A stretch of DNA of 64,000 nt from Paenibacillus kobensis NBRC 15729 (lineage in GTDB: Bacteria; Bacillota; Bacilli; Paenibacillales; Paenibacillaceae): contig NZ_BILZ01000002.1 of NCBI RefSeq assembly GCF_004000825.1, positions 248,001 to 312,000 on the forward strand, written 5' to 3'. The position numbers and the translations under genes were made by a program. Positions within the stretch are counted from its first letter, which is position 1. Each line of letters starts with the position of its first letter. Of the stretch, positions 42,025 through 51,000 are shown piece after piece. Under the pieces are notes generated by a model that was given only the letters and a program-made list of their open reading frames with translations, was not told the origin of the DNA and did no database searches.

Positions 42025-43121
42025 ACCGTTACGTGATGTACAACTTCGTCATGGTGAGCCTGTTGAACCTGATGCTGTTCGTGCCGAATATCTTATTCCA
42101 ATACCGGTACCATGGAGCGGTATCGTCTCTTATCGCTGCCGCGGTGATCGGTCCCTTATTTGGCATTGTATTTATTCGCACCATAACCAAATATCCCGGC
42201 AAGGGCGTACCGGAAATCTTGAACGAGAACTATCCGCGATGGGTAACGGTTCCGGCATTTCTGTTTTTCGCGCTGATGTGGTTCTCTGCTGCCAGCATTA
42301 CGGTCGATGCGTACGCCGTCTTGATCAACCGGTTCTTCAATCCGGACGCGAACGTGCTTGTTATTCTAGGCGTCATGTGCGTCATCTGCCTGTATGCTGC
42401 AACCCGCTCGACGCTCAGCATGCTATTCATCATGGAAATTATGCTGCTGCTGAATGTGCCGCTTATTGTCATGCTGCTCGTGAAGGCAGGCGGCAGCGAT
42501 CAGATGAATTGGGATGCTATTCGTACCGCCAGCAATTACGTGCAATCGATGCCGAAGCTCGCGCCGCTCGCTGCCGCGACATTTATTTTTACCGGCTATC
42601 TGAACCTGTCCATTTATAACCGCGTGCTGCCGCCTAACTACAAATTCAAGCGCGGATATCTGCTGCCCGTGTTCGGCATCGGCGTACTGGCGACCACATA
42701 TTTCATTCCGATCGGCCTTCATGGGATAGACGGCGTATCCTCATACCTCTATGTATGGTCCGCCACGTCCGACTCGCTCGCAATGGAATACGGCTTTATT
42801 GAACGGGTCCTATTCGTCTTCCTGATTCTGTACTTGAATTTGACGCTTATCTATACCGCTTCGGGCTGGCATCAGGCGATGGAAATGATCAAGAGCTGCT
42901 TTCCGAAGTACAAGCCGTCGATCGATGAGCATCCGGTCCCGCGAAGCAATTACGTCATCGTATCCGTATTCGCGGTCATTACGGTCGCTGCGCTGTATTT
43001 GCTCAACGAGAAACATTTGACCGAATTTACGTCCTACTGGCTGATCATTCGGATGTTCTCGGAATACGGGCTTGTCATCTGGATCGTTGTGCATACACTC
43101 TTGAGGAGGGGAGCGGCTTGA
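42021..43121 (+). CDS. gerKB: Spore germination permease, GerAB/GerKB family
   Basis: The B subunit: a 366-residue membrane protein of the endospore amino acid permease (APC-like) group, with about ten helices. Seen: an N-terminal NFVMVSLLNLMLFVPNILFQYRYH, FKRGYLLPVFGIGVLATTYF and the C-terminal SYWLIIRMFSEYGLVIWIVVHTLL. It should bind the germinant. The ATG overlaps the A-gene stop by 4 bases (ATGA). The C gene begins at a TTG overlapping this stop. Confidence 0.9.
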   Translation: MNRYVMYNFVMVSLLNLMLFVPNILFQYRYHGAVSSLIAAAVIGPLFGIVFIRTITKYPGKGVPEILNENYPRWVTVPAFLFFALMWFSAASITVDAYAVLINRFFNPDANVLVILGVMCVICLYAATRSTLSMLFIMEIMLLLNVPLIVMLLVKAGGSDQMNWDAIRTASNYVQSMPKLAPLAAATFIFTGYLNLSIYNRVLPPNYKFKRGYLLPVFGIGVLATTYFIPIGLHGIDGVSSYLYVWSATSDSLAMEYGFIERVLFVFLILYLNLTLIYTASGWHQAMEMIKSCFPKYKPSIDEHPVPRSNYVIVSVFAVITVAALYLLNEKHLTEFTSYWLIIRMFSEYGLVIWIVVHTLLRRGAA

Positions 43122-44212
43122 GACGATTCTGCACCGCCTGCGTGGCCTTCATCATGCTGTCCTTGTTGATGCAGGGATGCGGGTTCAAGGATATCGACAA
43201 AAGATTTTTCGTCGTAGCAGCCGGCATCGATCGGACGAGCAATGCGGATAAACCGTACCGGATTACGCTGCGGCTCGCAATCCCTTCACCGAAAGCCGAA
43301 CCCGGCGCGTCCAAATCGCAGCTCGAGTCCATCGATACGGCAACGATTGCCGAAGGCGTACGCCTGCTCAAAGGCCATGTAGATAAGGAGATCGACTTCG
43401 GCCATTGCAAAGTCATCGTACTTGGAGAGTCTCTAGTTCAGAGCGATTACGTTGAGGCGCTGACTTGGATGATTCGCAGACGCGACATTCAGAGCATCGC
43501 TACTGTTGCTGTCGGCAAGCCTTCTGCGGAAGATGTGATGAATGCGAACCCGCCGTCTGAACGGTATCCCGGCAACTCGCTCTTTCTGAGCTTTGGGACA
43601 GAAGGAACGGATTCACCTTTTACGCTTCAGATGTTTTTGTTCGACCTTGAGCGCCGGTACACGGAGAGGGGCTTGGATCCGTTTCTTCCCGTTATCAAGC
43701 GGGATCATATGACGTATATGATCAGCAAGGTCGCTTTTCTGGACAAACAGAAGGTGAAACTGACGCTAAGCAATGAAGAAACGCAAATGTATAACCAACT
43801 GAGCACTCAGTTTAAGAAGTCCTCGATTATGGCCACGTACAAAGGGAAACCGATCGTCGCTTTGCTGACCGGGATTCACCGGAGCTATCGGATTATTGAA
43901 CAGAACGGGCAGGCGGTCATTCGAATGAAAGTCCGGCTCCGCTGCATTCTGGAGCAAGCGCCTAGAGGGCTGTATAACAGCGATTGGAGACAGATCGAGA
44001 AGGCATTCAGCGATCAGTATTCAACGAAGGCAGAAACGATGCTCGACAAAATAAGAAACACAGGCGTCGATCCGTTCGGATTCGGCCTGCGTTACCGGGC
44101 CATGCATAGGGGTTCCGATGCAACATGGAACCGGTGGGTGAAGCTGTATCCGAACGCGAAATTCGAAGTCCGCACGTCGGTCAAAATCGATGGAACGGGG
44201 CTTATCAAGTAA
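43118..44212 (+). CDS. gerKC: Spore germination lipoprotein, GerAC/GerKC family
   Basis: The C subunit, a lipoprotein on the spore inner membrane. 364 residues, signal peptide with lipobox LLMQGC (Cys21), then GFKDIDKRFFVVAAGIDRT, the typical GerAC start. The TTG start has GAGGAGGGG 6 bases upstream and overlaps the B-gene stop by 4 bases. DIDKRFFV replaces the common WDxxEI(N/E) pattern, a modest variation. It ends 40 bases from a convergent SDR gene. Confidence 0.88.
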   Translation: MRRFCTACVAFIMLSLLMQGCGFKDIDKRFFVVAAGIDRTSNADKPYRITLRLAIPSPKAEPGASKSQLESIDTATIAEGVRLLKGHVDKEIDFGHCKVIVLGESLVQSDYVEALTWMIRRRDIQSIATVAVGKPSAEDVMNANPPSERYPGNSLFLSFGTEGTDSPFTLQMFLFDLERRYTERGLDPFLPVIKRDHMTYMISKVAFLDKQKVKLTLSNEETQMYNQLSTQFKKSSIMATYKGKPIVALLTGIHRSYRIIEQNGQAVIRMKVRLRCILEQAPRGLYNSDWRQIEKAFSDQYSTKAETMLDKIRNTGVDPFGFGLRYRAMHRGSDATWNRWVKLYPNAKFEVRTSVKIDGTGLIK

Positions 44213-44252
44213 AAGCAACGACTTGAATGCCCTGTCTTTTGTGAAACCTCCA

Positions 44253-45047
44253 TTACCGTTCCATATGGTCTTCCGGCTGGGCCGCCTTCACGCTCAAACC
44301 TCCATCGACCATAAGCAGATGACCGTTGATCTGCATCGCTTCTTCCGAAGCGAGGAAGACGACCGCATCGCCGATCTGGCGCGCGGTGCCTAGCCGTTTC
44401 ATTGGATTCGCCTGCTCTTCCTTCTCCCGCATGCCGGGCGTTCCAAGGAAATCGTTACACATATCCGTGTCTACGGTGCTCGGTCCAACCGCATTGACGT
44501 TTACGTTATACCGGCCAAGCTCGATGGCCATTCCCTTGGTCAGCATATGGGCGCCGGCTTTCGACGCTTGATAATGCGGAATGACCGGGCTCGTCACGAC
44601 AAGACTTGCCGTCGAGAGCACGTTGACGATTTTGCCCCGTCTGCGTTCGATCATCCCTCTTGCCGCCCGCTGCGAGCATAAGAAAATCGACTTTAAATTC
44701 GTATCGATCGTCCGGTCCCACGTCTCCTCGGTCGCGCTCATGAACGGCTCGAACGGCGCGATGCCGGCATTGTTAACCAGAATATCGACAGGTCCAAGCT
44801 CGCGCTCCACCTGTTCGAACATCGCTTCGACATCGTCCTTCTTACCAACGTCGCCACGAACGATAAGGGCTCGGCGTCCGAGCGCCTCCACCTTTGCTTT
44901 GACGGATTCCGCCAGCACGGCGGAACGTTCCGACGTATAGTTAATGGCGACGTCCGAGCCTTCCTCGGCCAGACGGATGACGATCGCCTCGCCAATTCCG
45001 CGGCTGCCGCCTGTTACAAGCGATATTTTATCCAATAAACGCTGCAT
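44253..45047 (-). CDS. Short-chain dehydrogenase/reductase (SDR)
   Basis: A 264-residue classical SDR: LVTGGSRGIGEAIVIRLAEEG, NNAGIAPFEPF, VLSTASLVVTSPVIPHYQASKAG (catalytic Ser, YxxxK) and VDGGLSVKAAQPEDHMER. It follows the UxaA-type dehydratase genes by 21 bases. A role as hexonate/ketosugar dehydrogenase feeding or draining that pathway is likely, but the substrate is not readable. GGGAGATAAG lies before the ATG. Confidence 0.85.
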   Translation of the reverse strand: MQRLLDKISLVTGGSRGIGEAIVIRLAEEGSDVAINYTSERSAVLAESVKAKVEALGRRALIVRGDVGKKDDVEAMFEQVERELGPVDILVNNAGIAPFEPFMSATEETWDRTIDTNLKSIFLCSQRAARGMIERRRGKIVNVLSTASLVVTSPVIPHYQASKAGAHMLTKGMAIELGRYNVNVNAVGPSTVDTDMCNDFLGTPGMREKEEQANPMKRLGTARQIGDAVVFLASEEAMQINGHLLMVDGGLSVKAAQPEDHMER

Positions 45048-45068
45048 CCTCTTATCTCCCTTCGATGA

Positions 45069-46235
45069 TTACAAGCTTGGTCCGATCCGGTTAATGCTGA
45101 ATTCCTGATGGCCAAGAATTTCGGCTTTCGTCAGCTTCCCTGCCGCCACTTCAAAAATTTCGTTGCCGATCAATGCACCCGCCTCGGCCAAATCAAGCTC
45201 ACCTGTCAGCAAGCCGCTGACGTTGACATCCATATTGTCCGACATCCGGTCGTACATCCGCTGATTAGCCGTTATTTTAATGACCGGACTGACGGCTGCG
45301 CCCGTCGGCGTCCCGCGTCCAGTCGTAAAGCAGACGATATGCGCGCCACCCGCCGCCATACCGGAGACGCATTCGATATCGTTGCCCGGGGAGTCCATGA
45401 AATAAAGCCCGCCATTCGGAATCTGTTCGGCATATTCGATAACGGCGCGAATCGGCGCTGTACCGCACTTGCTGATGCAGCCGAGCGATTTCTCTTCAAT
45501 CGTCGATAAGCCTCCCGCGATGTTGCCCGGGCTCGGATTGCCGCCCCGCATATCCGCTCCGACTTTCTCGACTTCCCGCTCGAACCGGTGGACGATTTCG
45601 TACAGCTTCGCCGATACGTTCTCGTCTTGGCACCGCTCGGCGAGAATATGCTCTGCGCCGATAATCTCCGTCGTCTCGCCGATGACGATGCTGCCGCCTT
45701 CGCCGATCACTGTATCCGCCGCAACGCCGAGCGCCGGGTTCGAAGCAAGTCCGCTCGTCGCATCCGAGCCGCCGCACTTCACGCCGACGCGCAGTGCGCT
45801 GTACGGCACGTCGACCATCTTTGTACGGTCGAGCTCCGCACGCAAGCGGCGGGCGATTTCGGCACCGTGCTGAATCGCTTTGACCGACCCGCCGACATTC
45901 TGGATATCAAAAAATTCGACCGGCTTGCCTGTCGCGCGAATCGTCTCCGCCAGTTGCTGCGGATCGACAACCTCGCACCCGAGACTGACGATAAGCACCG
46001 CTCCGACATTCGGATTCATGCCGGTTCCGGCAAGCACGTCGAACGTCCGGTCTTTATCGGCACCGATCTGGCTGCAGCCGTGCTGATGCGGAATCGCTAC
46101 CGAGTCCGGTACGAGCTGCGCAATCCGGTTCACGACCTGATTCGAGCAGATAACGGTCGGAATAATGAGCAAATGATTGCGAATGCCGAAATCACCGTTC
46201 TCTCTCGCATAGCCTTTGAACGTTTTGACAGTCAT
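45069..46235 (-). CDS. UxaA-family dehydratase, large (catalytic) part
   Basis: The C-terminal domain of altronate/galactarate dehydratase-type enzymes as a separate gene, 388 residues. Visible: GFGIRNHLLIIPTVICSN-like start (FGIRNHLLIIPTVICSNQVV), HQHGCSQIG, GVKCGGSDATSGLASNPALG, TIEEKSLGCISKCGTAPI (Fe-linked Cys region) and CFTTGRGTPTGAAVSPVIKI. Substrate candidates: D-altronate to 2-keto-3-deoxygluconate (KDG), or related sugar acids; sulfolactate lyase (SuyB) is the same family. The KDG-kinase gene at 53.6 kb favours a KDG-forming sugar acid route. It is paired with the small SAF-domain gene upstream. Confidence 0.82.
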   Translation of the reverse strand: MTVKTFKGYARENGDFGIRNHLLIIPTVICSNQVVNRIAQLVPDSVAIPHQHGCSQIGADKDRTFDVLAGTGMNPNVGAVLIVSLGCEVVDPQQLAETIRATGKPVEFFDIQNVGGSVKAIQHGAEIARRLRAELDRTKMVDVPYSALRVGVKCGGSDATSGLASNPALGVAADTVIGEGGSIVIGETTEIIGAEHILAERCQDENVSAKLYEIVHRFEREVEKVGADMRGGNPSPGNIAGGLSTIEEKSLGCISKCGTAPIRAVIEYAEQIPNGGLYFMDSPGNDIECVSGMAAGGAHIVCFTTGRGTPTGAAVSPVIKITANQRMYDRMSDNMDVNVSGLLTGELDLAEAGALIGNEIFEVAAGKLTKAEILGHQEFSINRIGPSL

Positions 46236-46241
46236 TGTCCG

Positions 46242-46577
46242 TTACTCCCCTTTCGCCGCAGCTGGCGCTGCAGCTTGGTCGCCGCGCCCGCGTATGCCCT
46301 CTATATTGTGAACGTGCACATGGCAGCCTTTCGGAATGACAGCTGTTGCACGGCCGATTACCTCACCGTATTTCCGTACATGCACGCCTACTTCGATTGC
46401 GGCAACCGCAATTTTGTGTCCGAATGCAATCGCTTCCATGACTTCGAGTTGAACGGTTTCGCCCGCGTGCTTGAACGTAATCGTCAAGCCAGGCGACAAT
46501 TCGCGCAGTGCGGTCGCAACGTGATCTCGGTCGTCCATGACGATAGCGTCTGCTCCGCTCTCCCATGCTTTGCCCAT
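46242..46577 (-). CDS. UxaA-family dehydratase, small (SAF-domain) part
   Basis: The 111-residue N-terminal SAF/UxaA-type partner, here a separate gene six bases upstream of the large subunit. Seen: AIVMDDRDHVATALRELSPG, FGHKIAVAAIEVG and VRKYGEVIGRATAVIPKGCHVHVHNIEG (the VHVHN signature). In E. coli UxaA both parts are fused; in SuyAB and many Firmicutes they are split. AAGGAGATG lies before the ATG. An A-rich tract and a LacI-type operator lie upstream. Confidence 0.85.
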   Translation of the reverse strand: MGKAWESGADAIVMDDRDHVATALRELSPGLTITFKHAGETVQLEVMEAIAFGHKIAVAAIEVGVHVRKYGEVIGRATAVIPKGCHVHVHNIEGIRGRGDQAAAPAAAKGE

Positions 46578-46599
46578 ATGAACATCTCCTTACGACAAT

Positions 46600-46830
46600 T
46601 AGTCGTATTTGAATAAATAATGGCGTCCTGCAACCAAACCAACTAAAAACTTAAAAGGCTAAAAGAGTAAAAAACTAGAAGAGTTTAATGGACTTGAAGA
46701 TTCTGATGAACTTAATAAGAACAAAGTTAAAAGAGTTAAAGGAACTTAAAAGCTAAAAGTACTTAAAAACCAAAAGAGTCATAGAACTAAAGAACTAAAA
46801 ATAAAGAAATATTTAGAACTAAAGATCTAA
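46600..46830. repeat. A-rich, degenerate repeat tract upstream of the uxaA genes
   Basis: About 230 bases of intergenic DNA. The plus strand is strongly A-rich with recurring AACTTAAAAG, GCTAAAAG and GAACTAAAG-type words at roughly 10-20-base spacing. No gene is seen. It lies between divergent LacI and uxaA genes and could be bent or nucleoid-protein-binding DNA (inference). The uxaA promoter must lie here or nearby. Confidence 0.5.
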
Positions 46831-46831
46831 T

Positions 46832-46857
46832 GGGTTACCGATAACCCTTCCGATAAC
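46832..46857. promoter_or_regulatory. LacI-type operator region
   Basis: GGGTTACCGATAACCC (46832-46847) is a palindrome with 6-base arms and a CCGA centre. The half-site CCGATAAC is repeated at 46850-46857. It lies about 100 bases before the LacI gene, in the shared divergent region. Control by that LacI is inferred. Confidence 0.5.
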
Positions 46858-46958
46858 ATAAAAGTATCAAAGCGTCACGGTTGCTGTCAATGATGAAATT
46901 CGGTACGATTAATCTATTACTTACTTCGAACGGATATCAAGCGGAAGGTTGGTACGGG

Positions 46959-47969
46959 ATGATTACGATATATGATATCGCGAAGCATGCGAATGTGTCG
47001 GCAATGACCGTTTCGCGTGTCATTAATAATACAGGACGGATTAGCGATAAAACGAGGATGAAAGTCCGGCAAGTCATGGCCGAACTGAATTATGTGCCCA
47101 ATGCTATGGCGCGCGGACTCGTGCTTCAGAAAACGAATATCGTCTCGCTGCTCGTCACGGATATTACGAATCCGTTCTATACGACGGTGGCGCGCGGTGC
47201 AGAGGATGCCGCACGATCGCTCGGCTACAAGCTGCTGCTCGGCAACAGCGACGAGAATGCCGAGAAGGAGAAAGAATATATCGATACGATTCTATCGACG
47301 CGGGTAGACGGCGTACTGCTCACGCCAGCCGGAGATGATTCGAAAGGCCATCTGGAAGCGCTCACGCTGCACGGTACGCCATACGTTGCGCTCGACCGCG
47401 ACGTGCCCGGCATCCTATGCGATTCAGTCGTCGGAGACAGCATTAGTGGAGTACGTAAGCTGATCGATTACTTGGTGTCGCTTGGCCATCAGCATGTCGC
47501 GCTCGTCGGCGGAACGTTCGACGTATCGACCGCGCGCCAGCGGCATCAAGGCTTCAAGGAAGCGATGGAAGCGAATAGACTTCCTTACAATGAAGAACTA
47601 GTGCTTCAGACTGGCTACCGGCTGCAGGATATGGAAGCAGCCGCCGAGCGGCTGCTTTCTCTGTCTCCGGTGCCGACTGCCGTGCTCGCAGGCAACAACG
47701 TAACGGCGCTAGGGCTGTTGCAATCGTTTCGCCGCCGATCGATCGATGTGCCAGGTCAAATCTCGATCGTGACTTTTGACGATCTCGGCTACCGGGATCT
47801 CATCGATCCGTTGTTCACATCAGCCGTACAGCCAGCTTACAAATTCGGAGAACTCGGAATTCAGATGCTGATCGACCGAATCGAAGGGCGTTCGAATGAG
47901 GCGCCGAGCCGGCTTGTGCTGCAGAATGAGCTTATGATCGGAAGCTCTACCGGCGCTCCGCCTCAGTAG
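46959..47969 (+). CDS. LacI-family transcriptional regulator
   Basis: A 336-residue sugar-responsive repressor. The N-terminal helix-turn-helix is MITIYDIAKHANVSAMTVSR with VINNTGRISDKTR and hinge-helix LNYVPNAMARGLV. A periplasmic-binding-like effector domain follows (NIVSLLVTDITNPFYTTVARG, VALVGGTFDVSTARQR, ISIVTFDDLGYRDLI). The start at 46959 fits the domain exactly; the open frame from a TTG at 46881 adds 26 unrelated residues. It is divergent from the uxaA-SDR operon and convergent with the ribokinase. Confidence 0.88.
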   Translation: MITIYDIAKHANVSAMTVSRVINNTGRISDKTRMKVRQVMAELNYVPNAMARGLVLQKTNIVSLLVTDITNPFYTTVARGAEDAARSLGYKLLLGNSDENAEKEKEYIDTILSTRVDGVLLTPAGDDSKGHLEALTLHGTPYVALDRDVPGILCDSVVGDSISGVRKLIDYLVSLGHQHVALVGGTFDVSTARQRHQGFKEAMEANRLPYNEELVLQTGYRLQDMEAAAERLLSLSPVPTAVLAGNNVTALGLLQSFRRRSIDVPGQISIVTFDDLGYRDLIDPLFTSAVQPAYKFGELGIQMLIDRIEGRSNEAPSRLVLQNELMIGSSTGAPPQ

Positions 47970-47974
47970 CCCGT

Positions 47975-48919
47975 CTATACGGTCGGTTCGTCCTTCATCC
48001 AAGCCACCACTTCCGGTCTCGAAGGAATCGAAGACTGCGCGCCTGGTTTCATAACCGCTAATGCAGACGCCGCCGTCGCATAGCTGAGCGCTTCTTCCGG
48101 CGATTGCGAGGAGGAAGCGCCGCCGTACCGTACTGCTGCATAGGCACCGATGAACGTGTCGCCAGCCGCAGTCGTGTCCACCGGCGACACTTGCCGTGCC
48201 GGCATGCGTACGGTCGTTCCGCTCTGATCATGGTAATAGCTGCCTGCTGCTCCTAGTGTAATGAGAACAGCAGCGACACCCTTCGCAAGCAAATGTCCGG
48301 CTGCTTCCTTTAGCTTCGTCTCATCGGAAGGCGCGATGCCGGTTACGGTTTCTGTCTCCGTCTCATTCAGCACGATCGTATCGAGTAGAGGCAATACTTC
48401 GTCCGGTACCGGAGCCGCAGGCGCCGGATTGTACAGCACGGGAACGCCCGCTTGCGAAGCGAGCTTCATGAGCGCCGCATTAGCTTCCCACGGAATTTCA
48501 TTCTGCAGCAGCACAGCAGCACCGCTGCTCATGAGCTGTTCGAACTGTCTCAGCTCCTCCTCTCCGACTTTCCCGTTCGCCCCTTCGCACAGTACGATTT
48601 GATTCTCGCCCGCTCCATCAACCGTAACTAGCGCGATGCCGGACGAGCCCTCTTTAACGCCAACACCTTCAACCGTTATCCCGTCTGAAGCGAGTGCTCC
48701 TAACAATTGTTGTCCGAAGCCGTCGGTGCCGACGGCTCCAACCATTACGGTTGCTGCGCCGGATCGGGCAGCCGCAACCGCTTGATTCGCTCCTTTGCCG
48801 CCCGGACTGTACAGAGCGTCGGTGCCGCGAATCGTCTCGCCGGGACGCGGGAACCGTTCTACCCGGCTGACGACATCCATGTTCAAGCTTCCCGCCACAA
48901 CAATATGCCGACCGTTCAT
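47975..48919 (-). CDS. rbsK: Ribokinase
   Basis: A PfkB-family kinase, D-ribose to ribose-5-phosphate by family. The 314-residue protein has VVAGSLNMDVVSRVERFPRPGETI, YSPGGKGANQAVAAARSGA (PfkB signature 1) and DTTAAGDTFIGAYAA (signature 2 with catalytic Asp). The PGGKGANQA pattern is typical of RbsK. The start at 48919 overlaps the fni stop by 4 bases (ATGA); the frame to 48943 has no site. No rbs transporter is nearby, so the sugar could differ. Confidence 0.82.
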   Translation of the reverse strand: MNGRHIVVAGSLNMDVVSRVERFPRPGETIRGTDALYSPGGKGANQAVAAARSGAATVMVGAVGTDGFGQQLLGALASDGITVEGVGVKEGSSGIALVTVDGAGENQIVLCEGANGKVGEEELRQFEQLMSSGAAVLLQNEIPWEANAALMKLASQAGVPVLYNPAPAAPVPDEVLPLLDTIVLNETETETVTGIAPSDETKLKEAAGHLLAKGVAAVLITLGAAGSYYHDQSGTTVRMPARQVSPVDTTAAGDTFIGAYAAVRYGGASSSQSPEEALSYATAASALAVMKPGAQSSIPSRPEVVAWMKDEPTV

Positions 48920-49995
48920 CGAGTTGCCCCGCTCTCGTCCCATAATCTATCTGTAGCCGCCAATTCAGCAATCGTAGCAGCCCCAATGCCGAACATCGCC
49001 GCGCGAAGCTCGAATTCGATCTGCTCGAATTGTGAGCTCAACGCTTCTTCACCGCCGGCAGGCGCAGCCTGTGACAACAGCGCACGGCCAAAGCCAACTG
49101 CATTCGCGCCAAGCGCAATCGCTTTCGCAGCTTCAACGCCGTTGCCGAGGCCGCCGCTAGCGATAACGACTGCTTCCGGCAGTCTTTGCCTGACGTCCCG
49201 AATACATTCCGCCGTCGGAATGCCCCAATCTGCAAACGCTTCCGCCGCAGCACGTCTCATTCGGTCGGACGAGCGGAATTTCTCAACCTGACTCCATGAC
49301 GTTCCGCCTGCCCCCGCCACGTCGATAAAAGCAACTCCCGCATCATGCAGCCGTGCCGCCGTAGCCGCATCAATGCCCCAGCCGACTTCTTTCACGCCGA
49401 CCGGCACGTCCAACTGCCGGCAAACCTCATTTATCCGATGCAACAATCCGCTGAAATCGGTATCGCCCTCCGGCTGGAACAGCTCCTGCATGCCGTTGAG
49501 ATGAAGGACGAGCGCATCGGCCTCCGCAAGCTCAACCGCTCTTCTGCACTGCTCCGTGCCATACCCAAGGCCAAGTTGTACAGCGCCCAGATTGGCAATG
49601 ACCGGGACCGTCGGCGCAACATGCCGTACTCGGAACGAATCCGCCAGCGCTTCGTTCTCGATTGCAGCCCTCATCGATCCGAGCCCGATGGCCCATCCTC
49701 TCGCTTCGGCTGTCTTCGCAAGCCTTACATTAATAGCGGATGCTTCATCCGTTCCTCCGGTCATCGAACTGACAAGAAGGGGCGCTTTTAATCTTTTGCC
49801 CAGAAAATCGGTCTCCAGCGATATCGAATCAAATCTCAGCTCCGGCAACGCATTATGCCGGAACCGGTAACGCTCAAAGCCCGGCGTAATGCCAACGCCA
49901 GCCACTTCTTCCTGCAAACAGATCCGGATATGTTCCCCTTTGCGTTTCGCGGTCTGCGCTGCCTCATCCGGCGCATTGCGCGATGAATAAGCCAC
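48916..49995 (-). CDS. fni: Type 2 isopentenyl-diphosphate delta-isomerase
   Basis: An FMN/NADPH-dependent isomerase that interconverts IPP and DMAPP. The 359-residue protein has RKGEHIRICLQEEV, LLVSSMTGGTDEASAIN (N-terminal FMN site), LGAVQLGLGYG, LHLNGMQELFQPEGD, VGVKEVGWGI and VIASGGLGNGVEAAKAIALGANAVGFG (C-terminal FMN phosphate site). Size and blocks are normal. It is coupled to the ribokinase gene by a 4-base overlap, an unusual pairing. AGGAGG precedes the ATG. Confidence 0.9.
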   Translation of the reverse strand: MAYSSRNAPDEAAQTAKRKGEHIRICLQEEVAGVGITPGFERYRFRHNALPELRFDSISLETDFLGKRLKAPLLVSSMTGGTDEASAINVRLAKTAEARGWAIGLGSMRAAIENEALADSFRVRHVAPTVPVIANLGAVQLGLGYGTEQCRRAVELAEADALVLHLNGMQELFQPEGDTDFSGLLHRINEVCRQLDVPVGVKEVGWGIDAATAARLHDAGVAFIDVAGAGGTSWSQVEKFRSSDRMRRAAAEAFADWGIPTAECIRDVRQRLPEAVVIASGGLGNGVEAAKAIALGANAVGFGRALLSQAAPAGGEEALSSQFEQIEFELRAAMFGIGAATIAELAATDRLWDESGATR

Positions 49996-50211
49996 GACAA
50001 ATTCCTCCTGTTCCCTCGTTCAAACCTTATTCCCTAATCATAACGTAGCGATTATGGTTCGAGCAACTTTCCGGTTTGCTGCACAAGCCGGTCGGATAAT
50101 GGAGGTTCAGCTTACGCAGGTTAATAAAACGAGGCATGTGCGAGCTTCCCTTCGATTCACCCATTCGTTTTGATTGAATAAATCATAATTATGGTTTTAT
50201 CGATCATTTTA

Positions 50212-50240
50212 TTGTAACAACCAGTCATTTGACGTACAAT
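50212..50240 (+). promoter_or_regulatory. Promoter of nagBA
   Basis: TTGTAA (50212-50217), a 17-base spacer and TACAAT (50235-50240), about 31 bases before the nagB start. This is a good sigma-A match. Confidence 0.6.
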
Positions 50241-50271
50241 AGAAGTAACTTATTAATGGAGGTTGCGCGAA

Positions 50272-51000
50272 ATGAATATTCAAATTTTCGACTCGCAGGA
50301 GCAGCTCGACGAAACAGCCGCCCAATACTTAATCGATACCGTTAAACATAATCCTGAAGCGGTGCTCGGCTTTGCAACAGGCTCGACCCCTATCGGCATT
50401 TATGACAAGCTGGTAGAGAAGCATCACCGCTTGGGCGTATCGTTCCGCCATATTACCTCCTTCAATCTCGACGAATATGTCGGGTTGACAGCCGATCACG
50501 AACAAAGCTACGCTTTCTATATGAACAAACATCTGTTCAGCCGCATCGATCTTCCTGCCGGACAGACTAATCTGCCGAACGGAATGGCGGATTCGCTGAA
50601 CAGCGAGTGCAAACGATACGACCAATTGCTTGAGGAGCATCCGATCGATGTCCAACTGCTTGGTCTTGGCCATAACGGACATATCGGCTTTAATGAACCA
50701 GCGGAAGGCTTGATCGGCGGAACCCATATAGTTCAGCTTCAGGAGAAGACAAGAGATGCGAACGCCCGCTTCTTCGATTCTAAGGATGAAGTACCGACAG
50801 AAGCGGTTACGATGGGCGTTGGTTCGATCCTTAAAGCCAAAACGATCATACTAGCAGTTCGCGGCGCAGACAAGGCGGACATTGTACGCGAAGCGTTGTT
50901 TGGACCGATCACGACCGATTGTCCTGCTTCGCTGCTTCAGACGCACAGCGATGTCATTGTCCTGCTCGACCGCGAAGCGGGAAGGAAGTTGGATCTTTAA
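50272..51000 (+). CDS. nagB: Glucosamine-6-phosphate deaminase
   Basis: It converts glucosamine-6-phosphate to fructose-6-phosphate and ammonia. The 242-residue protein has VLGFATGSTPIGIYDKLVE (phosphate-binding), FNLDEYVGL, LLGLGHNGHIGFNEP (catalytic Asp/His region) and VTMGVGSILKAKTIIL. The ATG at 50272 has GGAGG 9 bases upstream; a TTG 3 codons earlier is less likely. The stop overlaps the nagA start (TAATG), so the two are coupled. No NagR is adjacent. Confidence 0.92.
   Translation: MNIQIFDSQEQLDETAAQYLIDTVKHNPEAVLGFATGSTPIGIYDKLVEKHHRLGVSFRHITSFNLDEYVGLTADHEQSYAFYMNKHLFSRIDLPAGQTNLPNGMADSLNSECKRYDQLLEEHPIDVQLLGLGHNGHIGFNEPAEGLIGGTHIVQLQEKTRDANARFFDSKDEVPTEAVTMGVGSILKAKTIILAVRGADKADIVREALFGPITTDCPASLLQTHSDVIVLLDREAGRKLDL

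Noticed and set aside
40693-44212. Assignment of a specific germinant to the ger operon
   Set aside because: The three subunits are clear, but nothing in the sequence lets me read the ligand.
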